Of a DNA stretch of 36,320 nt, positions 1 through 8,294 are shown piece after piece. The stretch's first letter is position 1; each line of letters begins with the position of its first letter. Origin of the DNA: Planctomycetaceae bacterium (lineage in GTDB: Bacteria > Planctomycetota > Planctomycetia > Planctomycetales > Planctomycetaceae); the NCBI GenBank assembly GCA_028291605.1, contig JAQGHS010000750.1:1-36320 (forward strand), in the 5' to 3' direction. A program made the position numbers and the translations under genes. Under the pieces are notes generated by a model. That model made no database searches. It was given only the letters and a program-made list of their open reading frames with translations, and was not told where the DNA came from.

Positions 1-1
1 A

Positions 2-1354
2 GCAGACGACACGTTATCAGCGGCGTTTGCAAGCTACTTTTTCAGTGCGGCGTGTACCCAGGCTGATGACTCGGTTGCGGCCAGTTGCACCAGCAGTATC
101 GCGGCCACGGCAGCGCCAACACAGGCCGACGACACTGGCGTAAGTAGCTCGACGTCAGTTATTGCAATCGACGGCACGCCAACGGCTGGAGACGACACAC
201 TAGCCAGCGTGTTGATTGTGGCGATGGTGTTGGTAGGTTCGCCCACTGAATCAGACGACACGTTGTCGGGTGACGTGGTGAATGCGGTCGCGGCGACGGA
301 CTCGAACGTGCAAAGTCCTGACACGGCAACGGCGGTCGGAACAAGTGGCATCTCTGCGACGCTGACACTCACGCTTTTTGGTGATTCGGTCGCATGCTCA
401 GCAACGGCGGCTGTAGGAGTGACCGGAAGTCCCACGGCTGGCGGCGACACGCTTTTGTCGGCCAGTAAGAACGCGACGGCGAGCACTGCAGCAATTGACC
501 AGGGCGACAGCACAACGGGCGGCGTCGGCGTCAACCGTGTCCGGCTGGCATTGGCCGTGGCGGCAGAATCTGACTCGGCTGTCGGGCTGTTCGGTGGGAC
601 ACAAATGGCTGCGGGGTTCATTCAGGCCAGTGATTCATTAAGTGCTGCAGCAACTTCCCTCATTGGTGCCACGGCAGTCCCGACACAGGCCGGTGATTCG
701 ATCTTGTCAGCTTCTGTGGTCGCGATCCTATTTGACGCAAGTTTCGCAGAGTTGGGGGCAACGTTATCGAGTGCGTCGAAAGTGGCGACGGGCGCCGCTG
801 GTGCGTTTGTCGGGACCGGTGACATCTTGGCGGGCGTCAGCGTGAATCGCGTTGCCGCGCTGGCGGTAATTGCCGAGGTTTCCAGTAGCTTAACGTCCGA
901 GGCCACTGCGGCGACACGGGCGGCGCTCAGCGTGACAGTCTCCAGCGACGCAGTGACGAGTGCATCAACCAATGCGATTGGCGGTTCAGTCCAAGTCAGT
1001 CAGGCCAGTAACGGAGAATCCGGAGCAGGCAAGGCCGCAATTGATGCCGATGCGGATATCACCAACGCAGCCAACGCAGTCGTTTTTCGAGTCACTCCGA
1101 TCAACGGTGCGATTCTCAACGTGAGTCAGGCGGGCGATGGCGTAGCGTCTACGGCTGCGGTAGTAACTGGCACGACCTTGATCGTCGTTCAGGAGTCACA
1201 AACGATTGCGGCGGATGGGGCGAATCGTGTGCAGGCTTCAGGGCTGGCACTCGATATGACCAGCGAGCTAACGGCAACGGCAACCCCCATTGTTGGCGTG
1301 ATTGGCGATGTCAGCTATAGGATGTTTCGATCTGCCGTTGTGAGACGGGCATAG
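2..1354 (+). CDS. Ala/Thr/Ser/Val-rich degenerate ~20-22 aa tandem-repeat protein (phage tail/adhesin-like beta-strand repeats), partial at left edge
   Basis: Frame 2 is open from nt 2 to the stop at 1352-1354. Translation shows recurring units such as TQADDSVAASCTSSIAATAAP / TQADDTGVSSSTSVIAIDGTP / TAGDDTLASVLIVAMVLVGSP / TESDDTLSGDVVNAVAATDSN. Start lies outside the window. Confidence 0.75.
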   Translation, partial: ADDTLSAAFASYFFSAACTQADDSVAASCTSSIAATAAPTQADDTGVSSSTSVIAIDGTPTAGDDTLASVLIVAMVLVGSPTESDDTLSGDVVNAVAATDSNVQSPDTATAVGTSGISATLTLTLFGDSVACSATAAVGVTGSPTAGGDTLLSASKNATASTAAIDQGDSTTGGVGVNRVRLALAVAAESDSAVGLFGGTQMAAGFIQASDSLSAAATSLIGATAVPTQAGDSILSASVVAILFDASFAELGATLSSASKVATGAAGAFVGTGDILAGVSVNRVAALAVIAEVSSSLTSEATAATRAALSVTVSSDAVTSASTNAIGGSVQVSQASNGESGAGKAAIDADADITNAANAVVFRVTPINGAILNVSQAGDGVASTAAVVTGTTLIVVQESQTIAADGANRVQASGLALDMTSELTATATPIVGVIGDVSYRMFRSAVVRRA

Positions 1355-1374
1355 AGCAATTGCGACTGAAGTTT

Positions 1375-1409
1375 ATCCCGGCGGTGGTCATTGTGGCTGC
1401 TGCCGGGAT
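1375..1409. terminator. Hairpin between convergent genes, possible bidirectional terminator
   Basis: Perfect 8-bp inverted repeat ATCCCGGC (1375-1382) / GCCGGGAT (1402-1409) between the + stop at 1354 and the - stop at 1416; no clear T-run. Confidence 0.4.
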
Positions 1410-1415
1410 TGTGAT

Positions 1416-1946
1416 TCAAAGCCGATCAGTCAAAAACCTTCCTGGATGTTTTGTCATAAAATCCATTACAAGGTGCAAACCTAAATCGACATCTTTGATT
1501 CCCAAGCGCCCTGCCAAATGTTTAAATTGCTCGCGCTGCTCTACCGTGTCGAAAGTCACGAACAATGTCTTGGGATGCGTGTCTGATGACGACACCCGCC
1601 AGAGTTGAGTCAGCTCGTAGGTGTCTTTGAAGTTGTTGCCCTCACTCGGCAGCAATTGAACTACAAACTCCGCGTTCAATTGCTGCATGCGAAAACTGCG
1701 GTGTTCTTGGGATGCCCTGAAATACTGCTGCTGACTGAATGTCAATCGTTGTTTTGCCTCGTCAGAATCACACCTTTCAGCCGACTGAATTGCGGCTTCA
1801 AGTTTAGCTTTCCAGACTCGATCGAATAGGGCGATTTCTTGCTCATCGGTAAGTTTCTTTCTCTCGTCAACATCGTCTCCAAATAGCTTATTCGGTCCAA
1901 ATCTCGCAAGGTTTCTTTTGACGTCTTCGGAGACTTCGATTATCAC
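1416..1946 (-). CDS. Hypothetical protein (176 aa)
   Basis: Long ORF on the minus strand with charged, soluble composition (MIIEVSEDVKRNLARFGPNKLFG...); no family recognised. Confidence 0.65.
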   Translation of the reverse strand: MIIEVSEDVKRNLARFGPNKLFGDDVDERKKLTDEQEIALFDRVWKAKLEAAIQSAERCDSDEAKQRLTFSQQQYFRASQEHRSFRMQQLNAEFVVQLLPSEGNNFKDTYELTQLWRVSSSDTHPKTLFVTFDTVEQREQFKHLAGRLGIKDVDLGLHLVMDFMTKHPGRFLTDRL

Positions 1947-1987
1947 GGTGGTCTACTTTCTAAAAACACTCCAAATCGATTGGCCGT

Positions 1988-2698
1988 TCAGCCCAGCAGG
2001 ATGACAAACAGCAGATTTTGGAATGCAACCCACAGAACAAAGAGAGATCCAAGCAGATAGAAAAACGCGCAAAATGTTCTTGTCGCGGGGCAACTCTCAT
2101 TGAGTTCATTCCAAACATGCCAGAACGCTTCTGCGAGTTTCTCGTCTCGAATCGTGCCGTATGCCAGAACTTGATTGCACTTCGGAAAGCTGCGGTCAGT
2201 TGTTGTGGAGATCAAATCGGGATGGTCGGCCACTACCGACTCTGTCGTAAATAGGTTGATGAATTCATTTAGGATCATCAAGTGCGAGGCCATGTCCATT
2301 GTCCTCATTCGAGACCAAGTCAAATCCAAAAACGTGTCCAAGATTTGGCGACTGGCCTTCCCTTCATTTGTGAAGTCTGAGAATTTGTCATAGTCGCCAA
2401 CAAAGGCTGGGCAGCGAACGGAGTAAATAAAACTCGCAATTGAAAAGGCCACGGATGAATAGAAGAGCATTTTCCAACTGAAAGGAAGTTGCAACGTAAT
2501 TGTGATCGAAGAACGCCAAAGAGGAATTTCAATCTCCGGCCCCATCTTAACTAATAGCTGTGCGAGTATCGGTACAGCGAACAGCCAGACATACGAAGTC
2601 TTCAGCAGGCGACTTCGTCCCATTCGATTGAGAGATGACCAGCGAGGGATGAACGCGGTCAGTGGATAGATTAAGTGTCGAAACAAAGACTCTGGCAT
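1988..2698 (-). CDS. Hypothetical membrane protein (236 aa)
   Basis: Intact ORF with hydrophobic segments near the N-terminus (YVWLFAVPILAQLLV; MLFYSSVAFSIASFIY) and C-terminus (FCAFFYLLGSLFVLWVAFQNLLFVILLG). Confidence 0.65.
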   Translation of the reverse strand: MPESLFRHLIYPLTAFIPRWSSLNRMGRSRLLKTSYVWLFAVPILAQLLVKMGPEIEIPLWRSSITITLQLPFSWKMLFYSSVAFSIASFIYSVRCPAFVGDYDKFSDFTNEGKASRQILDTFLDLTWSRMRTMDMASHLMILNEFINLFTTESVVADHPDLISTTTDRSFPKCNQVLAYGTIRDEKLAEAFWHVWNELNESCPATRTFCAFFYLLGSLFVLWVAFQNLLFVILLG

Positions 2699-2732
2699 TC
2701 ACTTGCCCTTAGCGTAATAGCGACCCTTTATT

Positions 2733-2751
2733 GTGCTGATCAGATCAGCAC
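2733..2751. promoter_or_regulatory. 19-bp palindrome, operator-like
   Basis: GTGCTGATC-A-GATCAGCAC, 35-53 nt upstream of the minus-strand start at 2698. Confidence 0.35.
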
Positions 2752-2994
2752 GAATGATACCCGCGTACATTGCCGATTGCGACGATGCCGCAACGAGCCA
2801 TGCCCTGACTGGGCGATTGAGCACTTCCAAGAGACGTTGAACGTGACTGAAGTGATCACGGAACCGCTCGCCGATTGGCCGTCACTGGCAGCAATTTACG
2901 AAGCTGGCTGCAATATGGGGATTGCCGATCCTGCTTTGAATTAGATTCGACCTTCGCCGGGCCGGTGGGCATCTTGTATGCTCGTCGGCCCGGG

Positions 2995-3777
2995 CTAGGC
3001 GGGAGTATCGAACACATCGGGAAGGCACGCATTCGCGAACGCGCGTCCGAACGTCGAAACTCTGACTATGAGCCGGTGAATGCTCCCGCCGGATTCACCC
3101 ATCTCAACATCGATCTTTATCAGTGATTCCGATTCCAGTAGGTCAAGTGACGCCTTCAACTGGTCGTCACCGTGGCTTGATAGCTGCGGCAATTTCGACC
3201 GGAGTGCCTGCACTGCCAAGCGGTCACCAGTGCCGGGCTCATTAAATCTCCGCGCTCGACCGATATTGGCGCCGGGGAATGACTCCTTTGTGCTCTGGAA
3301 GGGATTCATTGCCCGGTAGGTTTGTGGGCTATACGATGCATAGTCGACACCTTGAATGCACCAGAACACGAATGCATCGTCCGCTGAGATTCTCTCAATA
3401 ACCTTCACGAAACCCGGATGGACATTCTGCCTTTTCTCGGAATCAACCGCAGCTAAAAGCAGATTCAAATAGAGATCCTTCAGCTTGTTGTCATCGCTGA
3501 TGAACCGCAGGTTTTCGAGAACGGGGCCGGCGATTTCCGGCGCGGCTTGAACCTGTCGCTCTGGCGGAACTTTCGCTTCGATTTCAGCGAGCCACTGGGA
3601 AACGCGGGCTTGAGCCACGGCCATCAACTGAAACGGAAGCATCACAAGCCGGAACGACTTCATGACATCTTCTGCGATGTCGCCAGCGACACGAACAGGC
3701 TTGGCTAAGCCATCGTCATAGATCTTGTTCTGAACTTCGGCGGGAATTAGGCTGATCAGCGATTTGTCTTCTGTCAT
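2995..3777 (-). CDS. DUF4393 / Abi-alpha-like protein (260 aa)
   Basis: Resembles the DUF4393 pattern: PPERQVQAAPEIAGPVLENLRFISDDNKLKDLYLNLLLAAVDSEKRQNVHPGFVKVIERISADDAFVF. Recognition from memory, not from a search. Confidence 0.7.
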   Translation of the reverse strand: MTEDKSLISLIPAEVQNKIYDDGLAKPVRVAGDIAEDVMKSFRLVMLPFQLMAVAQARVSQWLAEIEAKVPPERQVQAAPEIAGPVLENLRFISDDNKLKDLYLNLLLAAVDSEKRQNVHPGFVKVIERISADDAFVFWCIQGVDYASYSPQTYRAMNPFQSTKESFPGANIGRARRFNEPGTGDRLAVQALRSKLPQLSSHGDDQLKASLDLLESESLIKIDVEMGESGGSIHRLIVRVSTFGRAFANACLPDVFDTPA

Positions 3778-3810
3778 GCTCTACTCCAGGCTCACGCGTA
3801 GGCCGATTTA

Positions 3811-4044
3811 TTAAACGGCGTCCGGATCGGAGGAAGTCAGCGAAACACCGTTGGCAGTCCTGTACACGCCTTTGCTGATCTTCTCGACATTGGTGCCGTC
3901 TGCCAAATGCATTGTCGCACCATTAGGAATCTGCTCAGTCCCGCCACGAGTGCGCGCCTCGGTAAACGTCCAGGCTACTGAGATTCTCAATTGTTCGCCG
4001 CCTGCCGTCATCGCGATGAATGATGATGGTGTCTTCCGCGCCAT
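3811..4044 (-). CDS. Hypothetical protein (77 aa)
   Basis: Compact ORF in line with the flanking minus-strand genes; no family recognised. Confidence 0.5.
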   Translation of the reverse strand: MARKTPSSFIAMTAGGEQLRISVAWTFTEARTRGGTEQIPNGATMHLADGTNVEKISKGVYRTANGVSLTSSDPDAV

Positions 4045-4134
4045 GAAAACCTCTCAATTCAAAACGGGTTTGCGCGCAAGTCGGTAGTATACCGGGGTTC
4101 CACGCTGATTGTCATCGTTCAGTCCGGGGATTGT

Positions 4135-4380
4135 CTATGCTTCAAGCGAGTGGGCGTAATCGGTGAGTGAGCGGAAGCAAACCTGCCCGCCGGTTCCGAC
4201 TCGAAGCTTATCCGCCTTGATCAGCCGATAGATTGAATCTGGACTGACGCCCAGGAACTTTGCGGCGTCACAGTTTTTGCGGAGTCCATCGCAGCCGAAC
4301 TTGTATTTCCACTTCTTGTCGGCTTCCGTCCACGATTCATCTGGCGCAGGCGGGAGAGGCGCGGGAGTTGGCGTTTTCAT
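4135..4380 (-). CDS. Excisionase-like helix-turn-helix protein (81 aa)
   Basis: CDAAKFLGVSPDSIYRLIKADKLRVGTGGQVCFRSLTDYA resembles HTH_17/MerR-like excisionase-family domains. Confidence 0.65.
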   Translation of the reverse strand: MKTPTPAPLPPAPDESWTEADKKWKYKFGCDGLRKNCDAAKFLGVSPDSIYRLIKADKLRVGTGGQVCFRSLTDYAHSLEA

Positions 4381-4423
4381 AGCGGGCTTTCGTTTCCGGC
4401 GAACGAATATGAACCAATCACGG

Positions 4424-4906
4424 CTAGCTCAGTGCGCCACTTCCGCCGATCCCGATTGTTGCATTGCCTACCAGCCATGCACCTCCGCCTGACGGACCTT
4501 CAGGGGCGGGTGTCGTTGTGGTAGTAGCGGGACCGATAGTGATTACCGGGTCATGAGACGTAATCCCGACCGCCGTGGCCTTGAAGCCGAACTCTACGTG
4601 TGCTGATCCAATGGCGTCCACAGGCAGCGGAAGAGGCAGGGCCGCGAGGGGCCGAGTGAAAACGACGACTCGCCCCTTGTGATCTTCAATAAAATCTTCA
4701 ATTGTGATTGATGCGGCAGTAGTTGCAACAGATGAGGCTGCTGCAACGCACTTGCTGGCGGCGTCCACATATCCCGATGGCTTGTTGATGACGTCAACTA
4801 TCGTGTCGAGCCATCCCATGTATCCGCCCGCGATTACCAACAGCGTGGTTATCGATGGCTTCTTGTATTCTTGACCGATTCCCGATTGGTTTTCTGAGCT
4901 ACCCAT
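4424..4906 (-). CDS. Hypothetical protein; likely start MGSSENQSGIG...
   Basis: Minus ORF 4424..4936; internal Met at 4906 is a plausible start. Low-complexity Ala/Thr/Gly-rich C-terminus. Confidence 0.45.
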   Translation of the reverse strand: MGSSENQSGIGQEYKKPSITTLLVIAGGYMGWLDTIVDVINKPSGYVDAASKCVAAASSVATTAASITIEDFIEDHKGRVVVFTRPLAALPLPLPVDAIGSAHVEFGFKATAVGITSHDPVITIGPATTTTTPAPEGPSGGGAWLVGNATIGIGGSGALS

Positions 4907-5069
4907 CGTGGTTACCCTCCTGGCGTCCGTGGCCAATTCCTGAATCTACCGCGTCCCCGATATTGTAACGCAGGCACTACCGGAGAGGTTCAATAAATCC
5001 ACGGTATTTGCTTCGGATTCCGGGCAAGGCAAGCAAGTAACGACATTCAATGCGGTCTGGGCGACCGAC

Positions 5070-5270
5070 TCACGGCATTTTCTTCACGGCGGCTTTCTTC
5101 TTTGGCACTGCCGACGCGCGAGCCGCAGACAAGAGCAGGTCACGCGCCCATGCCGACGTTGTCACGCCTGCCGACTCGGCTGCAGTATCAATCTCCAGTC
5201 GCTCAGATTCCGACATTCGTATCCGCATCATGTGTGATTTACTTACATCACCGAGTGGTTTTCTGCCCAT
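5070..5270 (-). CDS. Ribbon-helix-helix-like / mobilization-type small DNA-binding protein (66 aa)
   Basis: SKSHMMRIRMSESERLEIDTAAESAGVTTSAWARDLLLSAAR resembles an RHH/MobC-like N-terminal fold, with a basic Lys-rich tail. Confidence 0.55.
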   Translation of the reverse strand: MGRKPLGDVSKSHMMRIRMSESERLEIDTAAESAGVTTSAWARDLLLSAARASAVPKKKAAVKKMP

Positions 5271-5430
5271 TTTCAGATTGCCTTAAGAATACTGTTGCTA
5301 CATCTATTGACTGTGCCGATAACTGTAGCAACAATATGCCGAGCCGACCAGCCCGACGCAATACCACTCAGTCAAAGAAATGCTCAGAAGTCTCGAAACT
5401 CTGAAAGGGGGCGAATAGATCAAAAGAAGT

Positions 5431-5462
5431 GACTCGCCCGTAGCTACAACTAAGGGCGAGTC
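5431..5462. other. Stem-loop in the divergent intergenic region
   Basis: GACTCGCCC (5431-5439) / GGGCGAGTC (5454-5462), perfect 9-bp arms. Confidence 0.4.
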
Positions 5463-5609
5463 GGATGGTGTCCCAGTCGTGACGACGGAATCTCATCAGT
5501 CTCCTAGCGTAATTCACGCGTCGATGTGATTCCACACTCTTTTACATTCCCCCATTGTCAGACCGGCGGAACTTTGGTTCCCCCGGTCAACGCTTAAGGT
5601 ACGCCCATT

Positions 5610-6491
5610 ATGTCGACTGTAATCACTCAAACATCGCCACTTTCGAACCTCATCGGTCGAATCGTCAATTTCTTCCTGAAATTGTGCGAGCCGAAACCGC
5701 AACAGCGCCCGGAGCTGTATGACGTTCAGCCACTGAAGCTTCCAAGGTGGACTAGCAGGAACCGTAGGCGTCAATTACTCGTTGAGGCCGACCCGCATTG
5801 CACGTACTGCGGCTGCAAGGTCAATTACGATAATTCGAACCTCGATCACGTCCTACCGAAGTCGCGCGGCGGCGTTCATGGCTGGCCACCCAGCAACATC
5901 GTTCTGACCTGCAAGCAGTGCAACACCGATAAAGACAGCCTGTTGCTTTCCGAATGGAGGGATGTAATTCAGAAGCGGGTTGCGGCCATGCAGGCAATTA
6001 ACGAGCGCGACGCCGTGCATGAACTGCTGCTGAGAAAGGAATACCTGCTGCGAATCCTACCACGGCTGGAACACATGATCGAAACCGGCATCTACATTCA
6101 CTCGTCAACACAGGACATCAACCCTCCCGCGATTGAGATCAGTAACCCAAGCTATTCGAGGCGGAAACCTGACGAGAAAGTGAAGCGGCATCATTTCGGC
6201 AATGCCTCCCGGCGATATGCCATCGTCAGCCGTGCAACGGGGCAGCTTGTGTTGATGGACGCCTCTTTGGCAGAAGCTGCAGACTACCTGAAGACGCACG
6301 GCGTAGACGTTGCACTTCGCTTGTTGGGGTATCAGGAGATGTTCAACCCGGCTTTCAATGTACCAGACAGACGGATTCACGCCCGCCATCGTTCGCCAGA
6401 CAGCGCCTGTAACGCGACGGGGCCGACTTCCGGTGAAACCTTCACGGCACACGAAGTAACGCCAACGGGCGAGCAAGCGAGGGCCGCATGA
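5610..6491 (+). CDS. HNH endonuclease (293 aa), paralog A
   Basis: CTYCGCKVNYDNSNLDHVLPKSRGGVHGWPPSNIVLTCKQCNTDKDSLLLSEW: CxxC, DH..P.SRGG, N, CxxCN of the HNH family. Confidence 0.85.
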   Translation: MSTVITQTSPLSNLIGRIVNFFLKLCEPKPQQRPELYDVQPLKLPRWTSRNRRRQLLVEADPHCTYCGCKVNYDNSNLDHVLPKSRGGVHGWPPSNIVLTCKQCNTDKDSLLLSEWRDVIQKRVAAMQAINERDAVHELLLRKEYLLRILPRLEHMIETGIYIHSSTQDINPPAIEISNPSYSRRKPDEKVKRHHFGNASRRYAIVSRATGQLVLMDASLAEAADYLKTHGVDVALRLLGYQEMFNPAFNVPDRRIHARHRSPDSACNATGPTSGETFTAHEVTPTGEQARAA

Positions 6492-7288
6492 GTATCACGC
6501 TCCGCAATTCATCACGGTCCATCGTCGCCAACCGACTGAACCGTTTCGCGACGCTCTACGATCCGGAGTCGCCACCCGATGAGCCGAGAGAAAATCCGAC
6601 CGTACGCCGAATAGACGATGGGCAAGCTATTAGTCTGCCTTTGGAGTTGGTCGGGGCGCAGTATCGGCAGTTTCGCAAGAAACTACTGAAGCAAGATCCA
6701 CACTGCGCGTTCTGCGGTTGCGAGGTCGACATGAGCAGTTCCAGCCTGGATCACCTCACCGCACAGAGCCGGGGGGGCAAAGACTGGCCCGCGAATCTCG
6801 TGTTGGCGTGTCACGAGTGCAATCACGCCAAAGGCAGTCTGACTCTTGCTGAGTGGTGCGCGGATGAGATGGCGGAAGTAGCCAAGCGACAGCAGCGAAT
6901 TAACGGCATGCTGGCACTCATTGAAGCCCGTGGGGAATGCTACGTGGCGACCGGAAGCCGAGATCAGCCAGCGGCAGAAGTTCCGGCGGAACTGGCTCCC
7001 GTGGCAGAAACGGCGCTGTCGACCGAAACGCCGGTAGAGTCCAATCAATGGCGTCCCGAGCAATTCGAGAAAGGCCGTCGCGACTACTGGATTCTCAGCA
7101 AAGATGACCGCCAGCCAATCCTGAGACACCTCAGATTGAATGAAGCCGTTCACGTCCTGGAACATATCCGGGGCGATGGGCTGGAACTGGTCTTTGTGAC
7201 TCCGATGTATAACGACGATTTGGGAATCTCGCGGACATTGCACGCCGAAGCGAGCCCAGAGTTTTCAGCCGTTGAAGTCGTTCTGTAG
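6488..7288 (+). CDS. HNH endonuclease (266 aa), paralog B, coupled to paralog A
   Basis: CAFCGCEVDMSSSSLDHLTAQSRGGKDWPANLVLACHECNHAKGSLTLAEW; ATGA overlap with the preceding stop at 6488-6491. Confidence 0.85.
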   Translation: MSITLRNSSRSIVANRLNRFATLYDPESPPDEPRENPTVRRIDDGQAISLPLELVGAQYRQFRKKLLKQDPHCAFCGCEVDMSSSSLDHLTAQSRGGKDWPANLVLACHECNHAKGSLTLAEWCADEMAEVAKRQQRINGMLALIEARGECYVATGSRDQPAAEVPAELAPVAETALSTETPVESNQWRPEQFEKGRRDYWILSKDDRQPILRHLRLNEAVHVLEHIRGDGLELVFVTPMYNDDLGISRTLHAEASPEFSAVEVVL

Positions 7289-7334
7289 GTCGTCTCTTTC
7301 TCAATCAAAACTCATTCCACGGAACGGAATCACC

Positions 7335-7472
7335 ATGTTATCAAACGCCTCACTCGCAACGATCCAAGACGCGTTGCTGATCGCTCAAATCGGCCTGATC
7401 CTGATCTTTGTCGGCTGGCTGTTTCAAGAGCGACTGTCGATGTCGTGGGGGCTGATGCGAGTGACTCAGTAA
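7335..7472 (+). CDS. Small single-TM protein (45 aa)
   Basis: MLSNASLATIQDALLIAQIGLILIFVGWLFQERLSMSWGLMRVTQ, followed directly by a terminator. Confidence 0.5.
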   Translation: MLSNASLATIQDALLIAQIGLILIFVGWLFQERLSMSWGLMRVTQ

Positions 7473-7488
7473 TCAGACTAGACAATTC

Positions 7489-7531
7489 ACCCGGCCGGGA
7501 ACAAGCTGTCTCGGTCGGGTGTTTTCTTTTT
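7489..7531 (+). terminator. Rho-independent terminator
   Basis: ACCCGGCCG (7489-7497) / CGGTCGGGT (7512-7520) followed by GTTTTCTTTTT. Confidence 0.75.
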
Positions 7532-7564
7532 GCGTCAACCGTTCACTTTTTGGGAAAATCGAGA

Positions 7565-7867
7565 ATGAGCAGCGATAGGCTACAGGCGATTATCGACGGA
7601 CTTCGCGAGGCGGCCAAAAACGGCATGGCTGCAGCTCAGCGACGATTAGAGGGTATCAACTCCGAAACGACTGGACATGCCACTCAGAAGGTGGCAATCG
7701 CCGAAGGTAAAAGGTTGACGGCTGAAAGGCGACTCGCCGCCGCGCGTGCGATCGACGAACTCAGTACAGAAATCCTGGCGTGTGCGAAATCTGGCGATTC
7801 AGAAGCAGCCTTAGATTCGCTCGCCGACTTGATTCCAATCTTAATGGATGTTCGCCCCAAACACTGA
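7565..7867 (+). CDS. Hypothetical helical protein (100 aa)
   Basis: MSSDRLQAIIDGLREAAKNGMAAAQRRLEG...; internal ATG of ORF 7445..7867, downstream of the terminator at 7489-7531. Confidence 0.55.
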   Translation: MSSDRLQAIIDGLREAAKNGMAAAQRRLEGINSETTGHATQKVAIAEGKRLTAERRLAAARAIDELSTEILACAKSGDSEAALDSLADLIPILMDVRPKH

Positions 7868-7889
7868 AGCGTCGCCATTTCGAAACCCC

Positions 7890-7923
7890 AAGCCCTGGCC
7901 GGATTCACCGCTGGCCGGGGCTT
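7890..7923. terminator. Hairpin terminator between convergent genes
   Basis: AAGCCCTGGCC (7890-7900) / GGCCGGGGCTT (7913-7923). Confidence 0.6.
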
Positions 7924-7924
7924 G

Positions 7925-8131
7925 TTATCGTCTATTCCCAAACACTCGTGCAATGAACGTCGCTCCTGCGCCGCATGCGATAGCAAGCGTCACTCCGATG
8001 CCGAGAAACAGTGATAGACCGATGCGCTCGTAACCCTGCACGAAGGCTATAATCACAAACACAATCAAGATGACCATACTGGTAACGGCACCCACAGACG
8101 ACGCGAAAGTGAATACCGGTCGTTCAGCCAT
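7925..8131 (-). CDS. Small membrane protein (68 aa)
   Basis: Two hydrophobic segments: VGAVTSMVILIVFVIIAFVQGY and IGLSLFLGIGVTLAIACGAGATFIA. Confidence 0.5.
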   Translation of the reverse strand: MAERPVFTFASSVGAVTSMVILIVFVIIAFVQGYERIGLSLFLGIGVTLAIACGAGATFIARVFGNRR

Positions 8132-8185
8132 GATGAATGCTCCCGCAGAATTTGGTATCGCCCCGCGTAGTCGAGTCTAACAATG

Positions 8186-8285
8186 GCCTAGCAGACGGTT
8201 CAACCCGACATTGTGCCGCGCGCGGGTTTAGGGTGTAATCAACATCGCTCGCGCGGCACAACGCGGGTTAACCTGGGCGTTAGGA
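8186..8285 (+). other. attC: Integron attC-like recombination site
   Basis: R''-like GCCTAGC (8186-8192; an alternative GTCTAAC lies at 8175-8181); L'' GGTT-C-AACCCG with bulged C at 8201; stem TTGTGCCGCGCG/CGCGCGGCACAA; L' CGGGTTAACC; R' GTTAGGA (8279-8285). Confidence 0.75.
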
Positions 8286-8294
8286 AGATGTGAT

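Noticed and set aside
5514-5774. Minus-strand ORF overlapping the start of HNH paralog A
   Set aside because: Antisense to a clear HNH CDS and with no recognisable domain.
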